Assembly (NCBI RefSeq): GCF_002929805.1
Contig: NZ_PJJM01000104.1
Coordinates: forward strand, 1-64,000
Direction of reading: 5' to 3'
DNA length: 64,000 bases
Source: Cryobacterium sp. Y50
GTDB lineage: Bacteria; Actinomycetota; Actinomycetes; Actinomycetales; Microbacteriaceae
In this document: positions 54,660-63,471 of the stretch, one piece after another
Numbering within the stretch: position 1 is the stretch's first letter
Layout: the number at the start of each line of letters is the position of its first letter
Made by a program: the position numbers and the translations under genes
The notes under the pieces: generated by a model
Databases searched by the model: none
The model's input: only the letters and a program-made list of their open reading frames with translations
Told to the model about the DNA's origin: nothing

Positions 54660-54830
54660 ATCAGCGTGCAAACAGACACACGAAGTGCGGCGACTCACGC
54701 TTACCGCCAGGGCGCACGGCATTCGCCGAACCCCAGCCGCGGTGTTGCCCTGATCAAAATGGATGCCGCCTCCACGTTCACGACGCCGCATCCCTCCCAG
54801 CCGGTGCTCCACCCTCAGCCCTCTCATTAG
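54660..54830 (+). pseudogene. Flagellin relic with lost start codon
   Basis: Twelve bases after the ribosome-site GGA, where both full flagellins have ATG, this copy has ATC (54660). The codons after it read SVQTDTRSAATHAYR, matching MGMQVNTNIAANNAYR of the flagellins in eight of the aligned positions. The similarity then fades and the frame stops at 54830. A GTG at 54666 could start a 54-residue peptide with no flagellin body. The intact promoter and leader suggest the RNA is still made. Confidence 0.75.
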
Positions 54831-54948
54831 CGCAGCTGACCCTCAATCTTGTATGGCGGTAGCGAACCGGCGAACTGGACCTCGCTCAACACTGCCGTCA
54901 TACAGACCCCGTACTACATGATCAATCGAGCACCAGGAGAGGCATCCC

Positions 54949-56298
54949 ATGTCGATGGCAGTCGATGGGCTCATCAGCGGTCTGGACACGACGTCCCTCA
55001 TCAACTCCCTGATGACCCTCGAGGCTGGTCCCCAGAACCAGCTCAAAGCCAAGGTCACGAGCACGAACACGCTCATGGCCGCGCTGCAGGGACTGAATAG
55101 CTCGATCGCGTCCCTCGCGACGCTCGCCGGCAAGGCGACGGCGACCGATGCGCTGGACCTGTACTCGGCGAAGAGCAGCTCGACCGGTGTATCGGTGACG
55201 GCCGGGGCATCCGCTACGGCCGGCTCGATCGACATTGTTGTCGACCAGCTGGCCAAGGCTCAGGTCTCTGTTTCCAGTGCGGTCTCCGCCTGGCCCGGAT
55301 CAACCTTTTCGATCACCAACACGGCGTCGGGGGTAGCAACGACGATTTCGGCCGGAACAACGAACCTCGACGATATCGTCACCGCGGTGAACGCCTCGGA
55401 ATCCGGCGTCAAGGCTGTCAAGGTTGCTGCTGGCACAGACGCGAGCGGTAACCCGCTCTATCGCCTGCAGTTCACGGCGACAGCGACCGGCGCCGACAGT
55501 GCATTTTCGTTCTCTTTCGACCCGGCCGACGCGGGGGATCCCGCGATGACGCAGATCACGGCCGCTCAGGACGCCAAAGTGCGGCTCTGGGCCGGCAGCG
55601 ACGCCGAGCAGATCATCACCTCGTCGACCAACACCTTCAGCGACCTGCTTCCGGGAGTGTCGGTGACGGCATCCGCTGTGGCAACCGAAGCCGTGACCAT
55701 CAGCGTGTCGCGCAACGATGCCGCGGTGAGCACGATCGCCTCCGACCTGGTGAGCGCCCTCAACGGGGTGTTCGCGCTGATCTCGACCAAGAGCGCCGTG
55801 GTGAACAGCACCGACTCGAGCGGCAAGGCCGTGTTGTCGGCCGGTGTATTCAGCGGCGACAGCACGGTGCGCGATGTGAAGCAGCAGATTCTAAACGCTG
55901 CCAGCCAGCCGATCGACGGGCGCTCTCCGTCGGAGATCGGCATCAGCATCACCAAGAGCGGCACGATGGAGTTCGACTCGGCCAAGTTCGCCACGGCCAT
56001 GGCCGAAGACCCGGAATATGTGAAAGGCGTGCTCGCCACGATCGCCTTCCGAGTCGAGGCCGTCGCCGAGAACGCGTCGGACAAGTACGACGGCATGATC
56101 ACCTCGCGAATCACCGGGCAGGAATCGCTCGTGAAGAGCCTCGGCACCCAGATCGACAGCTGGGACGTGAGACTGGCCTCGCGGCGCTCAACCCTCGAGC
56201 GCACCTACTCGGCCATGGAAGTACAGCTCAGCAATATGAACGCACAATCCGCATGGCTCACCGCCCAGGTGAGTTCACTGACCAACTCGACGAAGTGA
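54949..56298 (+). CDS. fliD: Flagellar filament cap protein FliD
   Basis: FliD (HAP2) caps the filament and helps flagellin fold at the tip. The 449-residue protein begins SMAVDGLISGLDTTSLINSL, the family's N-terminal motif, and has VVDQLAKAQ, the D1 repeat strands (TTISAGTTNLDDIVTAVNAS) and a C-terminal helix (RLASRRSTLERTYSAMEVQLSNMNAQSAWLTAQVSSL). A GGAGAGG site precedes ATG 54949. It lies seven bases before fliS, its usual partner. Confidence 0.95.
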   Translation: MSMAVDGLISGLDTTSLINSLMTLEAGPQNQLKAKVTSTNTLMAALQGLNSSIASLATLAGKATATDALDLYSAKSSSTGVSVTAGASATAGSIDIVVDQLAKAQVSVSSAVSAWPGSTFSITNTASGVATTISAGTTNLDDIVTAVNASESGVKAVKVAAGTDASGNPLYRLQFTATATGADSAFSFSFDPADAGDPAMTQITAAQDAKVRLWAGSDAEQIITSSTNTFSDLLPGVSVTASAVATEAVTISVSRNDAAVSTIASDLVSALNGVFALISTKSAVVNSTDSSGKAVLSAGVFSGDSTVRDVKQQILNAASQPIDGRSPSEIGISITKSGTMEFDSAKFATAMAEDPEYVKGVLATIAFRVEAVAENASDKYDGMITSRITGQESLVKSLGTQIDSWDVRLASRRSTLERTYSAMEVQLSNMNAQSAWLTAQVSSLTNSTK

Positions 56299-56303
56299 CG
56301 ACG

Positions 56304-56732
56304 ATGACAGCAGCGACCCAGGCCCAGCGCTCGCGCTACAACCGCGACGCGGTGCTTTCGGCGACGCCGGTGCGCCTGCTAACCATGCTGTACGACCGTC
56401 TGCTGCTCGACCTGAACCGGGCCGAAGCCGCGCAGCTGCGCCAGGACTGGCAGATCGCGTCGGATAACCTGCTGCACGCCCAGGCCATTGTGTCTGAGCT
56501 GAGCACCTCGCTCAATGTTGAGGCGTGGGACGGCGGCGAGGGATTGTTCTCCTTGTATACGTATGCGTCGACGGCCATGATGAGCGCGAACACGAGCCGC
56601 AATTCGGAGCGCACGCGGGAGTGCATCGCGCTGCTCGAGCCGCTGCGGCAGACCTGGCACGAAGCGGCCGGGATGCTGCCGGCCACGCCGGCCCCGGCGG
56701 CTCGAGTCGGCGGAGTGCTCGGCATTGGCTAA
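56304..56732 (+). CDS. fliS: Flagellin export chaperone FliS
   Basis: FliS binds the C-terminus of flagellin in the cytoplasm and prevents early polymerisation. The 142-residue helical protein starts with YNRDAVLSATPVRLLTMLYDRLLLDL, the conserved FliS pattern, followed by LHAQAIVSELSTSLNVEAWDGGEGLFSLYTYASTAMM. The ATG at 56304 is chosen; GTG 56295 is also possible. It overlaps the next small gene by eight bases. Confidence 0.92.
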   Translation: MTAATQAQRSRYNRDAVLSATPVRLLTMLYDRLLLDLNRAEAAQLRQDWQIASDNLLHAQAIVSELSTSLNVEAWDGGEGLFSLYTYASTAMMSANTSRNSERTRECIALLEPLRQTWHEAAGMLPATPAPAARVGGVLGIG

Positions 56733-57072
56733 CCTGTCGGCTTGGGAGGCGGTGCTCGAGGACCTCGAGCTGCGAGTGGATGCTGCGGCTCGGTCGATTA
56801 CGGGCGTCACCGATGGCGGGCGGGCGGGTTCCGTTTCTGGGGTGGCGGTCTCGGCAGGCTCGACCAACGACATGTGGGTGGTGCCGCGGGGGCTCGGGGC
56901 CATTCCGGCGCAACTCGCTGAACGCGTACGGGACCTGCTGCAGAACCAACAGAAGCTCATTGGCGAGCTCGAGACGGCGCGCAATCTGACTGCGAAGCAC
57001 CTCGCCGCGGTGCGGGCGGTGCCGCCGAAGCGCGACGCGCGGGCATCCGTTTATCTCGACGTTGATGGCTGA
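56725..57072 (+). CDS. Small flagellar-locus protein, possible FliT-like chaperone
   Basis: From TTG 56725 this 115-residue protein has an N-terminal helix (WEAVLEDLELRVDAAARSI), a Gly/Ser-rich middle and a C-terminal helix (AQLAERVRDLLQNQQKLIGELETARNLTAKHLAAV). It overlaps fliS and lies exactly where fliT stands in other flagellar operons. Sequence similarity to FliT is too low to be sure, so the role as a FliD or FliS partner is inferred from place and helix pattern. Confidence 0.55.
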   Translation: MANLSAWEAVLEDLELRVDAAARSITGVTDGGRAGSVSGVAVSAGSTNDMWVVPRGLGAIPAQLAERVRDLLQNQQKLIGELETARNLTAKHLAAVRAVPPKRDARASVYLDVDG

Positions 57073-57227
57073 CCGGTCTCTCTGGGTCACCTCACGCCAC
57101 GCGCTACGACGTGTCATATATTTGCCGGTTTAACCTGCGGCGATGGCCGGGAAACGGGCCTAAATTCGGCTCTACGCCGCCCAACCGGCTGTATCGCCAC
57201 AATTTTTGAAATCTTTCTGCAAAACTC

Positions 57228-57255
57228 CTAACGCGGCATCTACCCCAGCCGATAG
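57228..57255 (+). promoter_or_regulatory. Sigma-28 promoter of the flgB operon
   Basis: CTAAC, 15 bases, then GCCGATAG. The -10 is identical to that of flagellin 2. It lies about 78 bases upstream of the flgB start and may drive the whole basal-body operon. Confidence 0.78.
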
Positions 57256-57285
57256 GTACTATCGAGCACGGATTGCTCACCATCG

Positions 57286-57300
57286 GGCCAAGGATTGGCC
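57286..57300 (+). promoter_or_regulatory. GGA-loop hairpin in flgB leader
   Basis: GGCCAA-GGA-TTGGCC is a six-base-pair hairpin with GGA as loop. The stem differs from the flagellin hairpins but pairing is kept. No second GGA is found 30 bases downstream, so this leader differs from the flagellin type. Confidence 0.5.
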
Positions 57301-57332
57301 GTTTATGTCTTTCGTCGACGAAACGGGTAGTT

Positions 57333-57674
57333 GTGCTTGATTCCGTGACCTCTGTGGCACTCACCAGCGCACTGGATGGCCTCGCGCTACGCCAGCGCAC
57401 CATCGCGAACAACATCGCCAACATCAATACGCCGAACTATCACGCCAAGGTTGTCTCGTTCGAGAACGCCCTGGCCCAGTCGGTGCAGGCTGGCGAAGGC
57501 AACGTCACCGCCGCTACGACGCGTTCCACCGAGGCGACGAACCTCAACGGCAACAACGTGAACCTCGACACCGAGACCCTCGCCAACATCGACGCTCTGC
57601 TGCGCTACCAGTTCGCGGCGAAGGCCGTTGAAGGCCCGGCGACGGCCATGCGCACCGCCCTACGGACCAACTGA
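57333..57674 (+). CDS. flgB: Flagellar basal-body rod protein FlgB
   Basis: FlgB is the proximal rod protein. The 113-residue sequence from GTG 57333 contains LDGLALRQRTIANNIANINTPNYHAKVVSFE, the rod-protein N-terminal motif, and ends IDALLRYQFAAKAVEGPATAMRTAL. It is shorter than the usual 130 residues in the middle. The stop overlaps the flgC start (TGATG). The GTG start has only a weak ribosome site; other starts are possible. Confidence 0.9.
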   Translation: MLDSVTSVALTSALDGLALRQRTIANNIANINTPNYHAKVVSFENALAQSVQAGEGNVTAATTRSTEATNLNGNNVNLDTETLANIDALLRYQFAAKAVEGPATAMRTALRTN

Positions 57675-58060
57675 TGACCGACGCGATCAGCATCTCCGGC
57701 AGCGGCATGACGATGCACCGCAAGTGGCTCGACGCCATTGCCGACAACCTGGCCAACGCGAACACGGTCAAGGCCACCAACGGTCCAGCCTTTCAGGAGC
57801 GCTTCATCATGGCTCAAGAAGGTCAGGGTACCTCCGGGGTTGCCGCGTCTGCCGCTTTCGGAGACGCGGCTGGAACTCTCGTCTATGAGCCGACGCATCC
57901 GCTCGCTGATGAGGCCGGCTACGTGCGTTACCCCGACATCGACATGGCCGAGCAGATGGCACACCTCATCATGGCCCAGCGTGGTTACCAGGCCAACGCC
58001 GCCGTGGTTGACCGGGCCAAGACCGCTTACGAAGCAGCATTACAGATCGGACGTGGCTGA
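57674..58060 (+). CDS. flgC: Flagellar basal-body rod protein FlgC
   Basis: This 128-residue rod protein has the N-terminal motif ISISGSGMTMHRKWLDAIADNLANANTVKA and the C-terminal helix with YPDIDMAEQMAHLIMAQRGYQANAAVVDRAKTAYEAALQIG. Both helices form the coiled coil of axial proteins. The stop shares bases with the flgB and fliE junctions, so the operon is tightly coupled. Confidence 0.95.
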   Translation: MTDAISISGSGMTMHRKWLDAIADNLANANTVKATNGPAFQERFIMAQEGQGTSGVAASAAFGDAAGTLVYEPTHPLADEAGYVRYPDIDMAEQMAHLIMAQRGYQANAAVVDRAKTAYEAALQIGRG

Positions 58061-58374
58061 TGCCTATTGGCGCAATCGGCTTTCCCCCCGCCATCATCGG
58101 TGCCAGCACCACCGGCGGCGTCATGGGCTCCTCGAACACCACCGCGACCGATGGGGCCGGCTTCGGCAACGCGCTGTCCGGCGCCGTCGACAACCTGCAG
58201 GGCCTGTCGTCTGCATCCAACGAACTTTCCATCCAGGCCGTCAACGGCAGCCTCGATGACATTCACACCGCCACCATTGCCAGTACCCGTGCACAGCTCA
58301 CGATGGAACTCGTCGCTGCCATTCGTAACAAAGGCGTCGACGCATTCAACGAGATCATGAGGATGCAGGCATAA
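58060..58374 (+). CDS. fliE: Flagellar hook-basal body complex protein FliE
   Basis: FliE joins the MS ring to the rod. The 104-residue protein has a Gly/Thr-rich start and the conserved C-terminal part: LSIQAVNGSLDDIHTATIASTRAQLTMELVAAIRNKGVDAFNEIMRMQA. The order flgB-flgC-fliE-fliF is the standard one. Its start codon overlaps the flgC stop and its stop overlaps the fliF start. Confidence 0.93.
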   Translation: MPIGAIGFPPAIIGASTTGGVMGSSNTTATDGAGFGNALSGAVDNLQGLSSASNELSIQAVNGSLDDIHTATIASTRAQLTMELVAAIRNKGVDAFNEIMRMQA

Positions 58375-60017
58375 TGCCCCGTCAGGTAAGTTCGATATTT
58401 CGCCGCTTCGGCAATGCCGTTCGCGAATTCACCGTCGCCCAGCGCACGGTGGCCATCATTGGCATCGCCGTACTCGTGCTCGGCGCATCCGCGCTCGGCA
58501 TGTTCCTCACCAAGCCTGCCTACACCCCCCTATTCACCGGTCTCGGCGGCGCGGACGCCAGCAGCATCGTCGACCAGCTCACCGCAGACGGCATCAGCTA
58601 TGAACTCGCCGATGGCGGTGCCAGTATCCTTGTTCCCGAAGCGGATGTCTACAGCCAGCGCATCAAGGCTTCTGCGGCCGGCCTGCCCTCCTCGAGCACC
58701 GGGGGATACTCGCTGCTTGACACCATGGGTGTCACATCGAGCGAGTTTCAGCAGTCGGTGACCTACAAACGTGCCCTCGAGGGCGAACTAGCCCAGACCA
58801 TCGGAGCGATGGACGGCGTGCAGACCGCGTCGGTACAGCTGGCAATCCCGGAAGACAGCGTCTTTGTGTCTGAGAAGCACGCGCCGACGGCATCCGTTTT
58901 CGTGCAGGCCCGCAACGGTGTCACCCTGTCGAGCGACCAGGTTCAGGCGATTGTGCACCTGACGAGCGCCTCCATTGACGGCATGAAGGCCTCGGATGTG
59001 GCCGTCGTAGACTCGACCGGCACCGTACTTTCGGCTGTCGGAATTGGCGCCACCGGCTCCGCCGACAAGCAGGTTTCCGACTATGAATTCGGCGTACAGA
59101 GCGCCGTGCAGGCCATGCTCGACAAGGTCGTCGGTGTCGGCAACGCCACCGTCGTCGTCGCCGCTGACCTGAGCACCGAATCGGCCTCCCGCGTCGAAGA
59201 GTCCTTCACCTCCCCGACCGAAGCGCTCACCCTGAACGACTCGGTCGACACCGAGACCTACACCGGCACCGGCGGCGCGGCGGCCGGCGTGCTCGGCACC
59301 GACACGGCGGCCACGACAGAAGGAACCGACGGTACCTTCACCTCCGAATCCACGACCCGCAACAATGCCGTGAACAAGGTCACCGAGAACCGCACCATTC
59401 CGGCCGGATCGATCACTCGGCAGACGGTATCCGTCGCCCTCAACGCCGACGCTGCCGGTGACATCAACGTTGCCGATGTCACCTCGCTGGTCACCTCGGC
59501 GGCCGGCATCGACGCCGTGCGCGGCGACGCCGTGACCGTTGAGGTCGTGGCCTTCAGCACCGCTGGCGCGACCGCAGCGGCCGCCGCGCTCAAAGCGTCG
59601 ACGGATGCCGCCTCAGCAGCGGCCACCGCCGAAATCATTCGCGTCGCCGTCATCACGCTCGGCATCGTGGCCGCCATCGTCGTCAGCCTCGTGTTCTACG
59701 CCAGGCGGTCACGCCGTCAGCGCCGCGAATCGGTCGAGATCGGCGAACTCAGCGAGACGCAGGGCATGCTCGGCGGCGTTGGCGGTGTCGGCGCTCTCAC
59801 CGGACCCGGCGCCAACCCTTCGAACTCTGCCATGGCCGGTCCTGGCTCCCTGTTCTTCAACCCGACCGACCTGCCGACCCAGGTCATTCGTACGGTTCAC
59901 TTTGAACCGACGGAAGCAGACATCCGTCGTGGAGAAATCGACGCACTGGCTCAGAACGACCCCCGCGGCATGGCTGAGCAGCTGCGCGGCCTGATGGATG
60001 ACCGGCAGAGCGCATGA
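58374..60017 (+). CDS. fliF: Flagellar MS-ring protein FliF
   Basis: FliF forms the membrane ring of the basal body. The 547-residue protein has an N-terminal helix (VAIIGIAVLVLGASALGMFLT), the ring-building motifs YTPLFTGLGGADASSIVDQLTADGISYEL and GELAQTIGAMDGVQTASVQLAIPEDSVF. A second membrane helix (IIRVAVITLGIVAAIVVSLVFYARRSRR) follows near residue 425. The C-terminal end (IRRGEIDALAQNDPRGMAEQLRGLMDD) is the FliG-binding site and is well kept. It overlaps fliG by ATGA. Confidence 0.96.
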   Translation: MPRQVSSIFRRFGNAVREFTVAQRTVAIIGIAVLVLGASALGMFLTKPAYTPLFTGLGGADASSIVDQLTADGISYELADGGASILVPEADVYSQRIKASAAGLPSSSTGGYSLLDTMGVTSSEFQQSVTYKRALEGELAQTIGAMDGVQTASVQLAIPEDSVFVSEKHAPTASVFVQARNGVTLSSDQVQAIVHLTSASIDGMKASDVAVVDSTGTVLSAVGIGATGSADKQVSDYEFGVQSAVQAMLDKVVGVGNATVVVAADLSTESASRVEESFTSPTEALTLNDSVDTETYTGTGGAAAGVLGTDTAATTEGTDGTFTSESTTRNNAVNKVTENRTIPAGSITRQTVSVALNADAAGDINVADVTSLVTSAAGIDAVRGDAVTVEVVAFSTAGATAAAAALKASTDAASAAATAEIIRVAVITLGIVAAIVVSLVFYARRSRRQRRESVEIGELSETQGMLGGVGGVGALTGPGANPSNSAMAGPGSLFFNPTDLPTQVIRTVHFEPTEADIRRGEIDALAQNDPRGMAEQLRGLMDDRQSA

Positions 60018-61057
60018 CCGAGACCGTAGCGATCCCCACGGTCGCCCGAACGGATACTCCCCTCACCGGCACCCAAAAAGTCGCCGTCGTGCTCATGAAC
60101 ATGGATCGCCAGCGCGCGACCGAGGTCATGAAGGAATTCACCGAGGTCGAGGCCGAGGATATCGTCTCCGAGATCGTGCAGCTACGCAAGGTCGACTCCA
60201 GCATCGCCGAGGCGATTCTGACCGAGTTTCACGAGATGACCCAGCGCGGTGGGCGTCACGCCCGCGGTGGCCACGACTTCGCGATGGGCCTGCTCGAAGC
60301 CTCCTTCGGCGCCGAGCGTTCGGCTGGCATGATGACCCGCGTGGCGACCTCGATGGCCAGCAAGGCGTTCGAGTTTCTCGACTCCTCCGAACCCACCGAT
60401 GTGCTCAACCTGCTCGACGGCGAAATGCCGCAGACCATCGCCCTCGTACTCGCGCACCTGCGCCGCGACCAGGCTTCCGGTGTGCTCACCGGCATGGACC
60501 CGGCCCTGCGCACCGATGTGGCACGCTGCATCGCCACGATGGGCAGCGCCACCCCCGAATCCATCCGCGTCGTGACCGAGTCCCTCAAACAACGGGCGGG
60601 TTCCCTCGCCTCTCGCGAGGTCACCGAAGTCGTTGGCGGAATTCAGCCGCTCGTCGATATTCTCAATCAAGCCGATGCCGCCACCGAGCGCGCCTTGCTG
60701 GAAGGCCTCGAAGAGAGCGACCCCGCTCTGGCCGAAGAAGTGCGCTCGCGCATGCTGACCTTCAACGACATCGTCAAGCTCGAAAGCCGGGACGTGCAGC
60801 AGGTTCTGCGCGGAATCGACACCACGGTTCTCGCGATGGCGATGAAGAGCACCACCCTCGCGGTCTCCGAAGTCATTCGTGCGAACCTGTCCGAGCGCAA
60901 TCGCGACGTGCTCGACGACGAGATCCGCAGCCTAGGCCCGGTTCGCATGAGCCAGGTCGAGGATGCCCGTGCAAGTGTTGTGCGCGCCATTCGCGACATG
61001 GAAGCCCAGGGAATCATCACTGTGCAGCGCGGATCGGACGACGAATATGTCAGCTGA
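60014..61057 (+). CDS. fliG: Flagellar motor switch protein FliG
   Basis: FliG connects the MS ring to the stator and sets rotation. The 347-residue sequence has the N-terminal FliF-binding part (LTGTQKVAVVLMNMDRQRATEVMKEF), the middle domain with EMPQTIALVLAHLRRDQASGVL, and the C-terminal torque domain with VQQVLRGIDTTVLAMAMKSTT and VRMSQVEDARASVVRAIRDMEAQG. Its end overlaps the fliH start by 11 bases. Confidence 0.96.
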   Translation: MTETVAIPTVARTDTPLTGTQKVAVVLMNMDRQRATEVMKEFTEVEAEDIVSEIVQLRKVDSSIAEAILTEFHEMTQRGGRHARGGHDFAMGLLEASFGAERSAGMMTRVATSMASKAFEFLDSSEPTDVLNLLDGEMPQTIALVLAHLRRDQASGVLTGMDPALRTDVARCIATMGSATPESIRVVTESLKQRAGSLASREVTEVVGGIQPLVDILNQADAATERALLEGLEESDPALAEEVRSRMLTFNDIVKLESRDVQQVLRGIDTTVLAMAMKSTTLAVSEVIRANLSERNRDVLDDEIRSLGPVRMSQVEDARASVVRAIRDMEAQGIITVQRGSDDEYVS

Positions 61058-61676
61058 CACCGTTTTCGGTCGAATCTCCTTTCCCCGCCTGCACAACGAC
61101 GAGCGCATCCGCGCCGACGAAACCGCGCGCGCTCAGGGGCACGCTGCCGGCTACGCCGAGGGCCTGCGGGCAGCGACGGTCGAGATCGATCGCGTCAAGC
61201 TCGACCTTCAATCGGAAAGCGAAGAGGGCGCGCGTCTCGTAGCGGCGAAAATGGATCGCGGAGTGCGCGTGCTGAATGCCGCAGCAGCCGCCCTCGACCA
61301 GCGCAGCCTGCCGGTGCTGGGCGACGCCGAAAACACTCTTTTGGCCTGCGCGCTGCAGCTGGCCGAGGCCATTATCGGCAACGAGCTCAGCCGCACCGAG
61401 CCATCCGCTCGACGGGCCCTCGACCGCGCCATGCGCGCCGTTGATGCCGGCGACCGCACGTCGGCCCACAGCATCCGCATGAATCCCGAAGATCTGCCGC
61501 TTCTCGACGCGGCGACCGTGCGCCTCAGTGGCGTAACCTTCATTTCCGACGCGGAAATCAATCGCGGGGATGCCATCGCCGAATTCAACGACGGAATTCT
61601 CGATGCCCGTATCGAGACCGCCCTGGCGCGCGCGAAAGAGATTCTGCTTGCCGATGTCGCGGGGCAGACCCCATGA
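61047..61676 (+). CDS. fliH: Flagellar export ATPase regulator FliH
   Basis: FliH binds and inhibits the export ATPase FliI. The 209-residue protein starts at ATG 61047 inside the fliG end. It has a charged N-terminal helix with GxxxG-like spacing (RAQGHAAGYAEGLRAA), then a coiled coil and the C-terminal V1-ATPase-E-like domain (TLLACALQLAEAIIGNEL). Sequence is only moderately conserved, but location between fliG and fliI and the helix pattern support the call. Confidence 0.85.
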   Translation: MSADTVFGRISFPRLHNDERIRADETARAQGHAAGYAEGLRAATVEIDRVKLDLQSESEEGARLVAAKMDRGVRVLNAAAAALDQRSLPVLGDAENTLLACALQLAEAIIGNELSRTEPSARRALDRAMRAVDAGDRTSAHSIRMNPEDLPLLDAATVRLSGVTFISDAEINRGDAIAEFNDGILDARIETALARAKEILLADVAGQTP

Positions 61677-63016
61677 CCGCGACGACAACGTGGCGCCCGC
61701 ACGCCGACGCCTTCGCCTCGGCTCTGCGTGTCGCACACCCCGAGCGTATCGGCGTCGTGTCGTCGATCGTCGGCCTCGGCGTCGAGGTGCGGGGCCTGCG
61801 TTCCGCCATCGGTGACCTCGTCGTTCTCGGCGGTGAAACGGATGCCCCCGGCGTCGACGCGGAGGTCGTCGCGACCACTCGGGACATCATCCGCTGCATG
61901 CCGCTCGGACGCATGACCGGACTCCGCGCCGGTGCCCCCGCGCGCGCCGCGCACAGCCCCCTTCTCGTTCCTACCGGTTCTGGATTGTTCGGCCGCGTCA
62001 TCGACGGACTCGGTCGCCCGATCGACGGCAAGGGCCCGCTGGTCTCTGACGGTGCCGTATCGCTCGAAAACGACAGCCCCTCGGCCATGCACCGCGCCCG
62101 CATCACCACTCCGCTGCACTTGGGAGTGCGCGTTCTTGACACCCTCACCACGGTCGGTCGCGGCCAGCGCATGGGCCTGTTCGCCGGCAGTGGCGTCGGC
62201 AAGTCCTCGCTGCTGTCGATGATCGCCCGCGGAACGGATGCCGAAGTTTCAGTCATCGCCCTGGTAGGGGAGCGGGGCCGTGAGGTTCGCGAATTTCTCG
62301 AGGATGACCTCGGGGCCGAGGGGCTGGCCCGCTCCATTGTTGTGGTCTCCACGTCTGACGAACCCGCCATGATGCGGATGCGGGCGGCCTTCACCGCCAC
62401 CCGCATTGCCGAATCGTTTCGCGCGCGCGGCGCCGACGTCATGCTCATGATGGATTCGCTCACCCGCGTGGCCATGGCCCAGCGCGAAATCGGCTTGTCG
62501 GTCGGCGAACCGCCGGCCACGCGCGGTTACCCGCCGTCGACCTTCTCCGTGCTGGCTCGCCTGCTCGAACGCGCCGGCACCGACGAAGTCGGCTCGATCA
62601 CGGGCATGTACACCGTGCTCGTCGACGGTGACGACCACAACGAACCCATCGCTGACGCTGCCAGGTCCATTCTCGACGGCCACGTCGTTCTCGACCGTAA
62701 ACTCGCCATCACCGGCCATTTTCCCTCCGTCGACGTACTCGGCTCGATCTCGCGCGTGGCGTCGCGGGTGAACTCGCCGGAACAAAACGCCATCGCGACC
62801 ACCCTGCGCAAGGTGCTCGCCGCGCGGTCGGGCGCTCAGGACCTGCTCGACGTCGGTGCCTACCGCACCGGCACCAACCCGCTGGTCGACGCTGCCGTCG
62901 CGCACGATGCCGCCATTAAGTCGTTCCTGCAGCAGCGGATGGATGACCAGACTCCCTCAGACGCGGCCTGGCAGCAGCTCGCCGGACTCACCAGCAAGCT
63001 GGGTGGCGTGCAATGA
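61673..63016 (+). CDS. fliI: Flagellum-specific export ATPase FliI
   Basis: FliI is the hexameric ATPase that unloads substrates at the type III flagellar export gate. The 447-residue protein has the F1-beta-like fold with Walker A GLFAGSGVGKSSLL, then VIALVGERGREVREFLEDDL, Walker B VMLMMDSLTRVAMAQREIGLS and the LLERAGTDEVGSITGMYTVLVDGDDHNEPI segment typical for FliI. It overlaps fliH and fliJ by ATGA junctions. Confidence 0.97.
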   Translation: MTATTTWRPHADAFASALRVAHPERIGVVSSIVGLGVEVRGLRSAIGDLVVLGGETDAPGVDAEVVATTRDIIRCMPLGRMTGLRAGAPARAAHSPLLVPTGSGLFGRVIDGLGRPIDGKGPLVSDGAVSLENDSPSAMHRARITTPLHLGVRVLDTLTTVGRGQRMGLFAGSGVGKSSLLSMIARGTDAEVSVIALVGERGREVREFLEDDLGAEGLARSIVVVSTSDEPAMMRMRAAFTATRIAESFRARGADVMLMMDSLTRVAMAQREIGLSVGEPPATRGYPPSTFSVLARLLERAGTDEVGSITGMYTVLVDGDDHNEPIADAARSILDGHVVLDRKLAITGHFPSVDVLGSISRVASRVNSPEQNAIATTLRKVLAARSGAQDLLDVGAYRTGTNPLVDAAVAHDAAIKSFLQQRMDDQTPSDAAWQQLAGLTSKLGGVQ

Positions 63017-63471
63017 TTCGTCATTTTCCGTTGGCGGGCCTGCTCCGCTTGCGCCACCTGCAGCAGGACCAGGCGGCGAGCGACCTTGCCGAAGCGAATG
63101 CGCGAGTAGCCGCGAATGAAGCGCGTCGCGGCCGGGCACGGTCGGCCCTCAGTGCCACGGCGATCACGCCGGACACCGTCGCAGCCATGAACGCCATGGC
63201 CGCCGCACGATCGTCGTCCCGCAGCATGCTGGCCGACCTCGACGCCCTGGGCCGCAACAACGCCGCGTCGCTCGCAGAGGCGCAGGCGGCCTTCGATGCG
63301 GCTCGCGCCGAAGCGATCGCCCTGGAGAAGCTCGAGGTTCGTCACCACGAAACCGCCCGGGCCGAAGACCTTCGCGCCGAACAAATCGTGCTCGATGAAA
63401 TCGCTTCGACGCGTTGGCACCGAGACCGCACCGACACTCCAACCTCGCCCCAGAAAGGTGATTCAGAATGA
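63013..63471 (+). CDS. fliJ: FliJ-like flagellar export coiled-coil protein
   Basis: This 152-residue protein is almost wholly helical. The first helix (FPLAGLLRLRHLQQDQAASDLAEANARVAANEARR) has the FliJ-like LRxxxxxQA pattern, and long charged helices continue to the end. FliJ is the stalk of the export ATPase. Position directly after fliI with an ATGA overlap is the main support, because FliJ sequences vary strongly. Confidence 0.75.
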   Translation: MIRHFPLAGLLRLRHLQQDQAASDLAEANARVAANEARRGRARSALSATAITPDTVAAMNAMAAARSSSRSMLADLDALGRNNAASLAEAQAAFDAARAEAIALEKLEVRHHETARAEDLRAEQIVLDEIASTRWHRDRTDTPTSPQKGDSE

